In this document: positions 18,378-26,612 of the stretch, in pieces
Numbering within the stretch: the stretch's first letter is position 1
Layout of the letters: each line of letters begins with the position of its first letter
NCBI GenBank assembly: GCA_965248775.1
Contig: OZ252150.1
Coordinates: 310,001 to 374,000, forward strand
Length of the DNA: 64,000 bases
Source of the DNA: JBHHUI01 sp965248775
GTDB lineage: Bacteria; Chloroflexota; Anaerolineae; Anaerolineales; JBHHUI01
Direction: 5' to 3'
Notes under the pieces: generated by a model
Databases searched by the model: none
Told to the model about the DNA's origin: nothing
Seen by the model: only the letters and a program-made list of their open reading frames with translations
Program-made: the position numbers and the translations under genes

Positions 18378-19424
18378 ATGACGGATAAAATTAAAATAGG
18401 TATCAACGGTTTCGGCCGTATCGGACGACAGGTTCACAAAGCTATCATGGAGCGCCACGCCGATACACTTGAAGTTGTGGGCATAAATGATTTGGCCGCT
18501 GCAGCAACGAACGCCCACTTGTTTAAGTATGACTCAACCTATGGCCGCTTTCCTGGCACTGTGGAAGTTGAGAATGGAAATTTGGTGGTCGATGGGCACA
18601 CCATCCGAGTACTTAGTGAGCGCAACCCGGGCGATCTCCCCTGGGGTGAACTTGGTGTCGAAATCGTGATCGAATCCACAGGCGTTTTTCGCGATGCCAA
18701 AGCCGATCCGACCTCGGGTAAGCCCGGCGCCAGTGCGCACATCGATCCGGCCGGTGCGAAAAAGGTGATCATCTCCGCGCCTGCAAAGAACGAGGATTTG
18801 ACCATAGTGCTGGGCGTTAATGGTGAAGAATACGATGCGGAACGACATCATGTGATCTCGAATGCGAGCTGCACCACGAACTGTCTCGCGCCGGCCGCCA
18901 AAGTATTGAACGACAAATTTGGCATCAAAAAAGGCCTGATGACAACGATTCATTCGTACACGAATGACCAGCAAATTCTCGATCTGGTGCACACGGACTT
19001 GCGCCGGGCACGTGCGGCGCCGGACAATATTATTCCAACCACGACAGGCGCGGCCAAAGCGGTTGCGAAGGTGATCCCGGAACTCCAAGGTAAGTTTGAT
19101 GGTTATTCGCTGCGTGTCCCGACCGCAACAGTGTCGATTGTGGATTTTGTTGCTGAAACGGAGAAGCCGGTTTCGGTTGAAGCAGTGAATGAAGCTTTTC
19201 GCGAAGCGTCGGAATCAGCCGAGATGGCTGGGATTTTAGGGTTCAGTACCGAGCCGCTTGTCTCATCAGATTACAGAGGAGATCCGCGCTCGTCGATCAT
19301 CGATGCCGACAGCACAATGGTCATCGGCGAGAACATGGTCAAGGTCGTTACGTGGTATGACAATGAGTGGGGCTATGCAAGTCGCACCGCAGACCTGGCA
19401 GCAAAGCTTGCGAAGGCTCTATAG
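18378..19424 (+). CDS. gap: Type I glyceraldehyde-3-phosphate dehydrogenase
   Basis: 348 residues, close to the usual ~335. NAD-binding GINGFGRIGRQV at residues 7-18, the catalytic SNASCTTNCLAP with its nucleophilic Cys, and the typical C-terminal WYDNEWGYASR are present. It converts glyceraldehyde 3-phosphate to 1,3-bisphosphoglycerate. AGGAGG lies ten or so bases upstream of the ATG, giving a strong translation start. It is 82 bp after yvcK and 74 bp before pgk, all on the same strand. The small spacer to pgk contains a hairpin (19439-19469) that may set relative expression or mRNA stability. Confidence 0.96.
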   Translation: MTDKIKIGINGFGRIGRQVHKAIMERHADTLEVVGINDLAAAATNAHLFKYDSTYGRFPGTVEVENGNLVVDGHTIRVLSERNPGDLPWGELGVEIVIESTGVFRDAKADPTSGKPGASAHIDPAGAKKVIISAPAKNEDLTIVLGVNGEEYDAERHHVISNASCTTNCLAPAAKVLNDKFGIKKGLMTTIHSYTNDQQILDLVHTDLRRARAAPDNIIPTTTGAAKAVAKVIPELQGKFDGYSLRVPTATVSIVDFVAETEKPVSVEAVNEAFREASESAEMAGILGFSTEPLVSSDYRGDPRSSIIDADSTMVIGENMVKVVTWYDNEWGYASRTADLAAKLAKAL

Positions 19425-19433
19425 AAACAGCAG

Positions 19434-19469
19434 AGATTGGAGATTACAGCACAATAACATGTAATCTCC
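19434..19469. repeat. Hairpin in the gap-pgk spacer
   Basis: GGAGATTACA (19439-19448) pairs perfectly with TGTAATCTCC (19460-19469) across an 11-base loop. The left arm overlaps an AGATTGGAGATT 12-mer that also occurs near 10415. No T run follows, so it is more likely an mRNA processing or stability element, or part of a dispersed repeat, than a terminator. Confidence 0.5.
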
Positions 19470-19498
19470 ACCCCTAGCATCTGGAGCGCTTCCTCGCG

Positions 19499-20689
19499 AT
19501 GAAAAAGAAGTCTGTCCGCGACATTGATGTACGGGACAAGCGCGTCCTTGTACGGGTAGACTTCAATGTGCCGCTATCGCGTGAAGCACCTTATAGGGTC
19601 GTAGACGACACACGCATTCGCGCCGCATTGCCGACTATCAAATTGTTGTTAGAGCGTGGCGCGCGGGTGATCTTATGCTCGCATCTCGGGCGGCCCAAAA
19701 GCGGCCCAGAGGCGCGTTTCTCTCTCCAGCCGGTTCTGTCGGTTTTGGCAGCTTTTCTCGATGACCGGAAGGTATTGTTTGCACCTGATTGCGTGGGGCT
19801 CGAAGTTGAGTTGCATGTGCGGGCACTCGGGTCGAGACAAATCTTGCTTTTGGAGAACACCCGCTTCCATGTGGGAGAAAAACAAAACGACCCGGACTTC
19901 AGCCGCGAACTCGCTCGGAACGCCGAATTCTTTGTCAACGATGCCTTCGGCTCTGCACATCGCGCACACGCCTCAACGGAAGGGGTGACGCATTATCTTC
20001 CTGCGGTGGCCGGTCTTTTGCTTGAAAAAGAACTACGCTATTTGCTGGCTACAGTTTCCGAACCCGAGCGTCCGTTTGTCGCGATCCTCGGCGGCGCGAA
20101 GGTTTCGGACAAGATTGGCGTCATCGAAAGTTTGCTGGCAAAGGCCGATCGGGTGCTCATTGGCGGGGGTATGGCGAACACGTTTTTCAAGGCGCGTGGG
20201 ATTGAAATCGGGGAGTCACTTGTCGAGGACGAAGCAGTGTCAGTTGCAAAAGAATTACTCAAGCGTTCGGAGGACAAATTGGTATTGCCAATCGATGTTA
20301 CCATCGCCGATCAGTTTGCCGCTGATGCTGAGTGGCGTGTAATAGAGGTAGCAATGGGGGTTCCCGCCGAGTGGCGCATCCTGGACATCGGCACACAGAC
20401 AATTGCCGAATTCTCAGATCAGATTAAGTCTGCTAAATTGGTGGTCTGGAATGGGCCGCTGGGCGTCTTCGAACTCGATCCTTTTGCCGCAGGCACAAAC
20501 GCGGTCGCCCAACATGTGGCAGACAGCGACGCAACCACGATTGTGGGTGGCGGCGATTCGGTTGCCGCTTTGCGTCAATCGAGGTTAATAGATCGCATCA
20601 CTCATGTCTCCACGGGTGGTGGCGCGAGTCTTGAATTGCTAGAGGGCAAGGAATTGCCGGGTGTGGCTGCACTCGTGGACGCAGTATGA
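19499..20689 (+). CDS. pgk: Phosphoglycerate kinase
   Basis: 396 residues, the normal length. VRVDFNVPLS near the N-terminus binds 3-phosphoglycerate; HLGRP, ENTRFHVGE, ILGGAKVSDKIGV and VWNGPLGVFE, plus the C-terminal GGGDSVAAL and STGGGASLELLEGK, are family signatures. It makes ATP from 1,3-bisphosphoglycerate. It starts at an ATG with no strong Shine-Dalgarno and ends seven bases before the Ser/Thr kinase start, so the two genes are very probably co-transcribed and translationally linked. Confidence 0.96.
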   Translation: MKKKSVRDIDVRDKRVLVRVDFNVPLSREAPYRVVDDTRIRAALPTIKLLLERGARVILCSHLGRPKSGPEARFSLQPVLSVLAAFLDDRKVLFAPDCVGLEVELHVRALGSRQILLLENTRFHVGEKQNDPDFSRELARNAEFFVNDAFGSAHRAHASTEGVTHYLPAVAGLLLEKELRYLLATVSEPERPFVAILGGAKVSDKIGVIESLLAKADRVLIGGGMANTFFKARGIEIGESLVEDEAVSVAKELLKRSEDKLVLPIDVTIADQFAADAEWRVIEVAMGVPAEWRILDIGTQTIAEFSDQIKSAKLVVWNGPLGVFELDPFAAGTNAVAQHVADSDATTIVGGGDSVAALRQSRLIDRITHVSTGGGASLELLEGKELPGVAALVDAV

Positions 20690-20695
20690 AATCTC

Positions 20696-22591
20696 ATGAC
20701 ATTTGATATCGGCGCCCGCGTTGGGGCGTATCGCATCGACGAAAAGCTTGGGCAAGGCGGGATGGCTACTGTCTACAAGGCCTATCACGACAAGCTTCAC
20801 CGGCATGTCGCGATCAAAGTTTTGCGTCCAGCCATCACCCAAGATGCATCTTTTATTAGTCGATTCGAGCGTGAAGCGCGTGTAGTCGCGCGTCTAGAAC
20901 ATTCGAATATTGTGCCAGTCTATGATTTCGCCGAGCACGACAGCCAGCCTTATCTCGTGATGAAGTACATCGATGGGCAGACGCTGAAGGAGCGCATGCA
21001 GGAAAGCCCAATCTTGCCAGCAGAGGGCTTATGTATTGTAGATGCCGTTGGCTCTGCGTTGTCCTTTGCTCATAAGGAAGGCGTTCTCCATCGGGATATC
21101 AAACCTTCAAATGTCGTCCTCGATGCTGATGGCGATGTCTATCTAGCAGATTTCGGACTCGCACGCATCGCGCAGTCGGGCGAGAGCACTATCTCGCAAG
21201 ATGCGATGTTGGGAACGCCGCATTATATTTCCCCGGAACAAGCGAAAGGTATGCGCGAGCTTGGGCCGGAAACTGATATCTACTCCTTTGGTGTGATGCT
21301 CTATGAGTTAGTTGTTGGGCGCGTACCGTTTGTGGCAGACACGCCATTTTCCATCATCCACGATCATATTTACACACCGCTGCCCTCACCACGCGAGCTA
21401 AACCCCAACGTGCCGGAAGCAGTCGAGCAGGTGCTCTTCCGCGCGCTCGCGAAGGAGCCGGCGGATCGATATTCAGATGCATCCGAATTAGTATCGGAAT
21501 TCCATCGTGCCTCCTCAGGCGAGCTGCCTGGTACAGCCACTTCTCAACGCGCGTTTGACGTCTCCCCGCGAGCCAGCACCGTGGATGCAGTTGCGGCACA
21601 AACTATCGTCGCAGCGGAGGCAGATAAAACTCCGGTTGATCTGCATGCTGCAGCGGCTGGAACAACGCAAGGCTCGACAATCACAGTGGCAGAGAAACGT
21701 CCCAAGCGGCGATGGCTATGGGTTGCTCTTGGAGCACTACTGTTAATAATTTTGTTAGGGGCGGGTACCTTTGGCATCTGGCAGTTTACGCAACTCGCGG
21801 CCACAGACGAGCCGATAGATGCCGTTCCAACAGCCCCAGCCCCTTCTGTTGATGTTTCGACGCCAGTGCAACCGACACCTATTGTAGACAACCTGCCGGT
21901 GATTCCTAACCTGCGTATTCCGGATGATATCAATGCAGTGGCGAAACGGCGGATTGAGGAAGCCTACGAATTACTGACAAGAGATCCGTTTGACCCGCTT
22001 CTCTATATCAACCTGTTCGGCGAGTTCCTCGCTGTGGGATTAAACGAGCAGGCAGCTGCTGTTTTGGAAGAAGGGGCGGCAATCGCGGGCTATGTCCCGG
22101 AGTATTTCCTAGAGGCTGCCGACAAGGCATTGGCGCTGGATCAGTCGCTGTCGGCGCTACTAATTCTGGAGCAGGGTCTGCTCCACAACAATGAGAGTCA
22201 ACTGCTAATCATCAAGGCGAGTCCGCTGCTAGCCGGGTCTGTGCGCCAAGATGGTGCGCTTGAGATTTATGAGTCGTATCAAATGAATTTCCCCGACTGG
22301 ATCGCGCCAAAAGTAGCTACTGTGCGTTGGTACATCAACCATGATCACATACCAGAGGCAGAAGTTCTTATCCGAGATTTAATTGATGGATATCCTGATG
22401 ATCCGGAAATACGTTTTGCCTATGGCGAGTTTTTCTCTGCCGTCGGTGCGTCCGAAGCTGCGATTGAACAGTTTCAATATGTGATCTGCACTGAAGGTGC
22501 ATCAGCGCTATTGCGTCGCAAGGCCGAACAGCAGATACTACGTATTGAAGGCGGCAACAACAGTCGTCTTTTTTCTACGCCATCCGGCTGA
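20696..22591 (+). CDS. Membrane Ser/Thr protein kinase with C-terminal repeat domain
   Basis: 631 residues. An N-terminal Hanks-type kinase: Gly loop LGQGGMATVYKA (residues ~18-29), VAIKVL with the catalytic Lys, HRDIKPSNVV catalytic loop, DFGLAR metal site, GTPHYISPEQ activation segment. A linker rich in Ala/Thr leads to one membrane helix (about 343-365), then a Pro-rich stalk and a helical extracytoplasmic C-terminal domain (about 415-620) that looks TPR-like. No PASTA domains, so it is not a PrkC orthologue by architecture. The ATG lies 7 bp after pgk and the gene is followed by tpiA 20 bp on, so it is embedded in the glycolytic operon. The ligand is unknown; YvcK and the glycolytic enzymes are candidate substrates by inference only. 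Confidence 0.9.
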   Translation: MTFDIGARVGAYRIDEKLGQGGMATVYKAYHDKLHRHVAIKVLRPAITQDASFISRFEREARVVARLEHSNIVPVYDFAEHDSQPYLVMKYIDGQTLKERMQESPILPAEGLCIVDAVGSALSFAHKEGVLHRDIKPSNVVLDADGDVYLADFGLARIAQSGESTISQDAMLGTPHYISPEQAKGMRELGPETDIYSFGVMLYELVVGRVPFVADTPFSIIHDHIYTPLPSPRELNPNVPEAVEQVLFRALAKEPADRYSDASELVSEFHRASSGELPGTATSQRAFDVSPRASTVDAVAAQTIVAAEADKTPVDLHAAAAGTTQGSTITVAEKRPKRRWLWVALGALLLIILLGAGTFGIWQFTQLAATDEPIDAVPTAPAPSVDVSTPVQPTPIVDNLPVIPNLRIPDDINAVAKRRIEEAYELLTRDPFDPLLYINLFGEFLAVGLNEQAAAVLEEGAAIAGYVPEYFLEAADKALALDQSLSALLILEQGLLHNNESQLLIIKASPLLAGSVRQDGALEIYESYQMNFPDWIAPKVATVRWYINHDHIPEAEVLIRDLIDGYPDDPEIRFAYGEFFSAVGASEAAIEQFQYVICTEGASALLRRKAEQQILRIEGGNNSRLFSTPSG

Positions 22592-22611
22592 GAAGTTAGG
22601 GAGAAGCAACC

Positions 22612-23388
22612 ATGGCCGATCGCAAACCCATCATTGCGGGCAATTGGAAAATGAATCTGGCGCCCGCCGAGGGAGCCGATTTAGCGCGGACAGTAATTGC
22701 CGAATTCGGCGAATCGCTTCCGACAGAAGTTGTGTTTTGTCCTTCTTTCGTGACGCTCCCGGCGGTGGCTGAGGCTTGCAGGGGTAGTGGGGTACGACTG
22801 GGCGCGCAGAACGTGCACTGGGAACAGCGCGGTGCATACACAGGCGAGATATCCCTTTCAATGCTCTCCGGGCTTTGTACGTATGTAATCGTGGGTCATT
22901 CCGAGCGCAGACAATTCTTTGGCGAGACAGATGACTCAGTCAATCGCAAAGTGCGAGCTGTGCTTTCCAACGATATGCGCCCAATCATATGCGTTGGCGA
23001 AAATCTCGAACAGAACGAAGCCGGACAAACTACCGAAGTGGTCGAAAGACAAGTGCGCGCTGCCTATTCCGGTATCACTGCAGAACAAGCGCGTGACACT
23101 GTCATCGCATACGAGCCGATCTGGGCTATCGGCACGGGTAAGGCCTCGACCGCCGCAGGAGCAAACGCTGTCTGTGGACTGAATGTGCGCGGTGTGCTCA
23201 TGGACCTTTACGGGGAGAGCATAGCGCAAAGTATCCGTGTCCAATATGGTGGCAGTGTCAAGCCAGAGAATGCCGCCGAGTTCATGGTGCAACCGGACAT
23301 TGACGGCGCGCTGGTCGGCGGCGCGAGTTTGAAAGTAGAGAGTTTCGTCGGGATTGTGCGGGCGGCAGGTGGGCAAGAGCGCAAGTGA
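22612..23388 (+). CDS. tpiA: Triosephosphate isomerase
   Basis: 258 residues. GNWKMNLAP with the catalytic Lys, VGHSERRQFFGE with the catalytic His, and AYEPIWAIGTGKAST with the catalytic Glu are all present, as is the phosphate-binding YGGSVKPENAAEF near the end. It interconverts dihydroxyacetone phosphate and glyceraldehyde 3-phosphate. It starts 20 bp after the kinase stop with GGGAGAAG upstream, so it should share the transcript of pgk and the kinase. Length and motifs indicate an intact, functional enzyme. Confidence 0.96.
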   Translation: MADRKPIIAGNWKMNLAPAEGADLARTVIAEFGESLPTEVVFCPSFVTLPAVAEACRGSGVRLGAQNVHWEQRGAYTGEISLSMLSGLCTYVIVGHSERRQFFGETDDSVNRKVRAVLSNDMRPIICVGENLEQNEAGQTTEVVERQVRAAYSGITAEQARDTVIAYEPIWAIGTGKASTAAGANAVCGLNVRGVLMDLYGESIAQSIRVQYGGSVKPENAAEFMVQPDIDGALVGGASLKVESFVGIVRAAGGQERK

Positions 23389-23435
23389 GCAGATAACTTC
23401 CCTATTTGCTCCATTGGTGATTTGCTGACATTCCT

Positions 23436-24203
23436 GTGTCCTTCCTCACTGCCTGGCTATGGCTACTCGTAACGCTATTACCGCTGCTTTTCCTCCAACG
23501 TTGGATCACACGCCACATTCAGATCATTCTTCAGCTGCTCGTTCGGCACGATCAGATCGCAGTTATTCTTAACCAACTTATATTCATCCCCGGTGTACTT
23601 GTCCACGAAGCTAGCCATTGGCTGGTTGCTAAACTTGTGGGCGCGCGCACGGTTGGGTTTTCTGTCTGGCCGCGGCGTCAGGATGACGGCACGCTGCGCA
23701 TGGGATTTGTGCAAACCGAGCGGGTAGATTTTATCCGCGAGGCGCTCATTGGGGTGGCCCCTTTGCTCGCAGGCTCCGCTGCGGTGGTTGCCATCGGTTA
23801 TGCCCGCTTGGCAGCTGGTGAAGTGGGGGTGGCTCTGGCGGACGGGGACTTGGCGCTTGCCTTCCAGTTATTCGGGCGCGCCAACTCGAGCGACCTTCTG
23901 ATTTGGCTCTATGTCATGTTCGCGCTCAGCAACACGATGCTCCCGAGTGCTTCAGATCGACGCGCTTGGCCGGCTGTGGCTATATTGCTCGTCGTGCTAG
24001 GCGGGCTGCTGGCGTATCTTGGTCTAGGGCCAATCGTCGAGCAAAGTTTTGGAGAGCTGATCGCTGCTGGAGTGCGCGTGATCGCCGCTGCCTTTACAAT
24101 TACGATCTTGCTGAATTTGTTAGCGCTCCCACTAATCTATGTCGTGGAGTGGTTGCTGTGGCAGTGGCTCGGGCAGCGCCTTTTGGAAGAATACAAAAGG
24201 TAA
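23436..24203 (+). CDS. Membrane protein with HEASH motif, possible M50-like metalloprotease
   Basis: 255 residues from a GTG at 23436. Hydrophobic segments lie at about residues 3-20, 38-55, 98-120, 140-160, 165-185 and 200-235. The second segment ends in VLVHEASHWLVAKLVGA: H57-E58-xx-H61 fits the zinc-binding HExxH of membrane-embedded M50 proteases, in which the motif also lies inside a membrane helix. The third ligand (an NxxPxxxxDG-type motif in M50) is not evident, so a catalytic role is uncertain. It is 47 bp downstream of tpiA in the same direction. Alternatively it could be a non-catalytic member of an uncharacterised membrane family. Confidence 0.65.
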   Translation: MSFLTAWLWLLVTLLPLLFLQRWITRHIQIILQLLVRHDQIAVILNQLIFIPGVLVHEASHWLVAKLVGARTVGFSVWPRRQDDGTLRMGFVQTERVDFIREALIGVAPLLAGSAAVVAIGYARLAAGEVGVALADGDLALAFQLFGRANSSDLLIWLYVMFALSNTMLPSASDRRAWPAVAILLVVLGGLLAYLGLGPIVEQSFGELIAAGVRVIAAAFTITILLNLLALPLIYVVEWLLWQWLGQRLLEEYKR

Positions 24204-24208
24204 TCGCG

Positions 24209-25228
24209 CTATTCCTCGACAGGCTGGCGAGACGAAAGAAACGCCAGCATCGCGAGCACAACTGTTGCGAGTAAGCCGAGCGCGATCAGTTTAAACATCC
24301 GAGACGCCAACAGCAGCGAGAGCGTCCCGAAGATTGCACAGAACCCCCAATAAAAACCGACAATTAAGCGCGGCGACCAGCCCAATTCCAGCAGCCGGAA
24401 ATGGAGATGGCCGCGGTCGCCTTGGAATATTGAACGCCGGCGTCGGTAGCGATCAAAAATCTGCCAGGCTGTGTCTGCAATGGGAAGCGCCATTACGAGC
24501 AGCGCAGTGGCAACACGCGCGGGTGCAAGAATGGATAACGTCGCGAGTGCATAGCCCAATACCATCGCACCTGCGCTCCCCAAGAAGACACGCGCGGGAC
24601 TGAAATTGAAGGGCAGGAAGCCCAGGCAAGCACCGGCAAGAGCGAAGGCATAAAGAGCAATTTCATTTTGGCCGAGCGAGCGCATATGAATGCCAAACAG
24701 CAACGCGGCGATAGCAGCGACTCCGGTTGCAAGCCCATCCAATCCGTCCAGCCAATTGATCGTGTTCATCATGCCAACAATCCAGAACATTGTCACGGGT
24801 ATGACGAGCCAGATCGGCAGTACGACAAGTTCGTTGTTCAGCGGGTTTGTGAAGCGTTCGATGAAAACAGTTGTGCCAATAGCAATGAGAGCAACTGCGA
24901 TTTGGATAATGAACTGCTTTCCAGCGGAGAGTTCGCGCCAATCATCCAACAAGCCGAATGCGAATACGAACACAACGCCGGCAATGACGCCGCCAATCCG
25001 CAGGGCATCATCCGGGTTCTGAAGCGGGGCGACGAACTGAATGGCTGCAGCGCTGATGATAAAACCGAGGAAAAGTCCCATGCCACCCACGCGCGGGATG
25101 ATGCCGGGATGCTGCCGTCGTCCTGCAGGTGTGTCCACCAACCCGAGCCTGCGACCAAGCGCAGCCCCAATCGGCGTGGCGACTGCTGTAATGAGCAGCG
25201 CCAGAACAAAAATCGTTACGGAGTTCAT
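24209..25228 (-). CDS. Undecaprenyl-phosphate GlcNAc-1-phosphate transferase (WecA/TagO type)
   Basis: 339 residues from the ATG at 25228 (MNSVTIFVLA). About ten membrane helices. The MraY/WecA family motifs are clear: LGLVDTPAGRRQHPGIIPRVGG near the start, the LLDDWRELSAGKQF loop with paired Asp, and NTINWLDGLDGLA, which coordinates Mg2+. It starts polymer synthesis by joining GlcNAc-1-phosphate (or a related sugar) to undecaprenyl phosphate. Its ATG overlaps the stop of the RAYT gene upstream (ATGA), which is unusual for a housekeeping gene. It faces, with a 5-bp gap, the end of the HEASH protein gene. A link with the glycan cluster at 0-13.5 kb is plausible. Confidence 0.9.
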   Translation of the reverse strand: MNSVTIFVLALLITAVATPIGAALGRRLGLVDTPAGRRQHPGIIPRVGGMGLFLGFIISAAAIQFVAPLQNPDDALRIGGVIAGVVFVFAFGLLDDWRELSAGKQFIIQIAVALIAIGTTVFIERFTNPLNNELVVLPIWLVIPVTMFWIVGMMNTINWLDGLDGLATGVAAIAALLFGIHMRSLGQNEIALYAFALAGACLGFLPFNFSPARVFLGSAGAMVLGYALATLSILAPARVATALLVMALPIADTAWQIFDRYRRRRSIFQGDRGHLHFRLLELGWSPRLIVGFYWGFCAIFGTLSLLLASRMFKLIALGLLATVVLAMLAFLSSRQPVEE

Positions 25229-25818
25229 TGGGGTGCGCTGGCATCCTGGATGTAATCGTCCGTCTGTGATGGAGGCCACTGCCGGTTGCGGGGGTTGTCG
25301 CGATCGGATTCCCAGCGCCGTGGGTTGGCGGCGATGTAGCTTCGAATGGCATCCAGCGCGCGTTCATTACGCACGATATGTTCGTAATAATTTCGTTGCC
25401 AGATAGGTTCGCCCGGCGTGTTCCGCATGACGTTAATTTGTTTGGTGGACACCGTTTTGAACGCGCCGATGAGGCGGCCCAATGGTTTGCGTTTTGGGGC
25501 GGTTTGCGCAGGGGTCGTTCGCGAACGACCCCTGCGGAGTTCATTCACAATCACAATAATCCCATGCATATGATTCGGCATCACGACCCATTCGTCCAAT
25601 TCGACATATGGGTATTGTTCCGCCAACCATAACCATGATTCGGCTGCCGCGCGGCCCCATTCATTCAATTCCATCAGGCCGCCCGCCACGCGGCCAAATA
25701 TGCATTCACGATCCCGTACGCATAATGTGACGAAATACGCACCCGGTGACGTATAGTCATATCCGGGCAATCGGATCGACCGGCGATGATGGAGTTGTGG
25801 ATCGAATTGTTGGGTCAT
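25225..25818 (-). CDS. REP-associated tyrosine transposase (RAYT, Y1_Tnp)
   Basis: 197 residues. The HUH motif is PNHMHGI (H83, H85), and the catalytic Tyr lies in QRNYYEHIVRNE (Y144 or Y145). This is the IS200/IS605-like single-strand transposase group that is domesticated in many bacteria and associated with short palindromic repeats. Between the HUH motif and the catalytic helix, residues 95-104 are encoded by a perfect 30-bp palindrome (25507-25536). The stop overlaps the ATG of the TagO-type gene by 4 bp, so the two may be translationally coupled. No IS200-type ends are seen; it looks like a single-copy chromosomal gene. Confidence 0.9.
   Translation of the reverse strand: MTQQFDPQLHHRRSIRLPGYDYTSPGAYFVTLCVRDRECIFGRVAGGLMELNEWGRAAAESWLWLAEQYPYVELDEWVVMPNHMHGIIVIVNELRRGRSRTTPAQTAPKRKPLGRLIGAFKTVSTKQINVMRNTPGEPIWQRNYYEHIVRNERALDAIRSYIAANPRRWESDRDNPRNRQWPPSQTDDYIQDASAPQ
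25507..25536. repeat. Perfect 30-bp palindrome inside the RAYT gene
   Basis: The half-site CGCAGGGGTCGTTCG (25507-25521) is followed directly by its exact reverse complement. It falls exactly in frame and encodes ten residues (RRGRSRTTPA, residues 95-104) in the variable loop after the HUH motif. RAYTs act on REP hairpins, so this resembles a REP-type hairpin carried in the transposase's own coding sequence. Confidence 0.9.
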
Positions 25819-25877
25819 TAGAATCGAAGCAGGAGGAAATTGTTATCTGCTATATTTCACTCAGCAATTGCCGCTAA

Positions 25878-26504
25878 CTACCCGGTTCCAAAAAGCCGGT
25901 CTCCGGCGTCGCCCAGTCCGGGCACAATATAGCCGACATCGTTTAGATGGCTGTCGATCGCACCGATAAAGATGGGAACATCTGGATGATGTTCTTGAAT
26001 GTGGGCAATGCCTTCCGGCGCAGCGATCAGGCCAATATATTTGATGCGCTGCACGCCCCATTTCTTCAATATGTCGAGAGTTGCTGCTGCAGAGCCACCG
26101 GTCGCGAGCATCGGGTCCAAGACAAGGCAGACTTGCACGGTCGGATCTACCGGAAGCTTGTTATAGTAATGCACTGGCTGGAGCGTTTCTTCGTCGCGAT
26201 ATAAGCCAATGTGCCATACTTCAGCACTGGGCATCATTTCCCAGATACCTTCAACCATTCCAATCCCGGCACGCAAGATCGGAATCAGCCCGATTTTTTC
26301 TATCAATTCCTGCCCTTCCATTTCACCCATTGGTGTAGTGACCTGGATAGGCTGTGTTGCAAGATCGGCCGTTGCTTCGTGGGCGAGCAGGATACTGATT
26401 TCACGCACCAGTTCCCGGAATTTCTTTGGTCCTGTTTCGACGCTACGCATTAGTGCCAGCTTGTGAGAAACAAGCGGGTGATTGGACTCGTATACGTTTG
26501 GCAT
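25878..26504 (-). CDS. upp: Uracil phosphoribosyltransferase
   Basis: 208 residues from the ATG at 26504 (MPNVYESNHPLV), the usual length; an open upstream extension is not needed. The PRPP-binding LVLDPMLATGGSAAATL motif and the uracil-binding YIVPGLGDAGDRLFGTG C-terminus are intact, and LRAGIGMVEG is typical. It salvages uracil to UMP. GGGAG lies about eight bases upstream of the start. It is divergent from ruvB, with the ruvB promoter inside the shared spacer. Confidence 0.95.
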   Translation of the reverse strand: MPNVYESNHPLVSHKLALMRSVETGPKKFRELVREISILLAHEATADLATQPIQVTTPMGEMEGQELIEKIGLIPILRAGIGMVEGIWEMMPSAEVWHIGLYRDEETLQPVHYYNKLPVDPTVQVCLVLDPMLATGGSAAATLDILKKWGVQRIKYIGLIAAPEGIAHIQEHHPDVPIFIGAIDSHLNDVGYIVPGLGDAGDRLFGTG

Positions 26505-26576
26505 TAGGAGACTCCCGGCCGAGGATTTGAGGGCAGATTGTAGCCACGCTTCCGTAGTCCACAATTCAGCCGTGCT

Positions 26577-26605
26577 TTGCTCACCTTCTGTAAGGCGATT
26601 ATAAT
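26577..26605 (+). promoter_or_regulatory. Putative sigma-70 promoter of ruvB, leaderless arrangement
   Basis: TTGCTC (26577-26582), a 17-base spacer and a perfect TATAAT (26600-26605). The GTG start of ruvB is at 26613, so transcription would begin at or right beside the start codon, giving an mRNA with almost no leader. No Shine-Dalgarno sequence is present before the GTG, which agrees with that. Confidence 0.6.
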
Positions 26606-26612
26606 CCACAGC

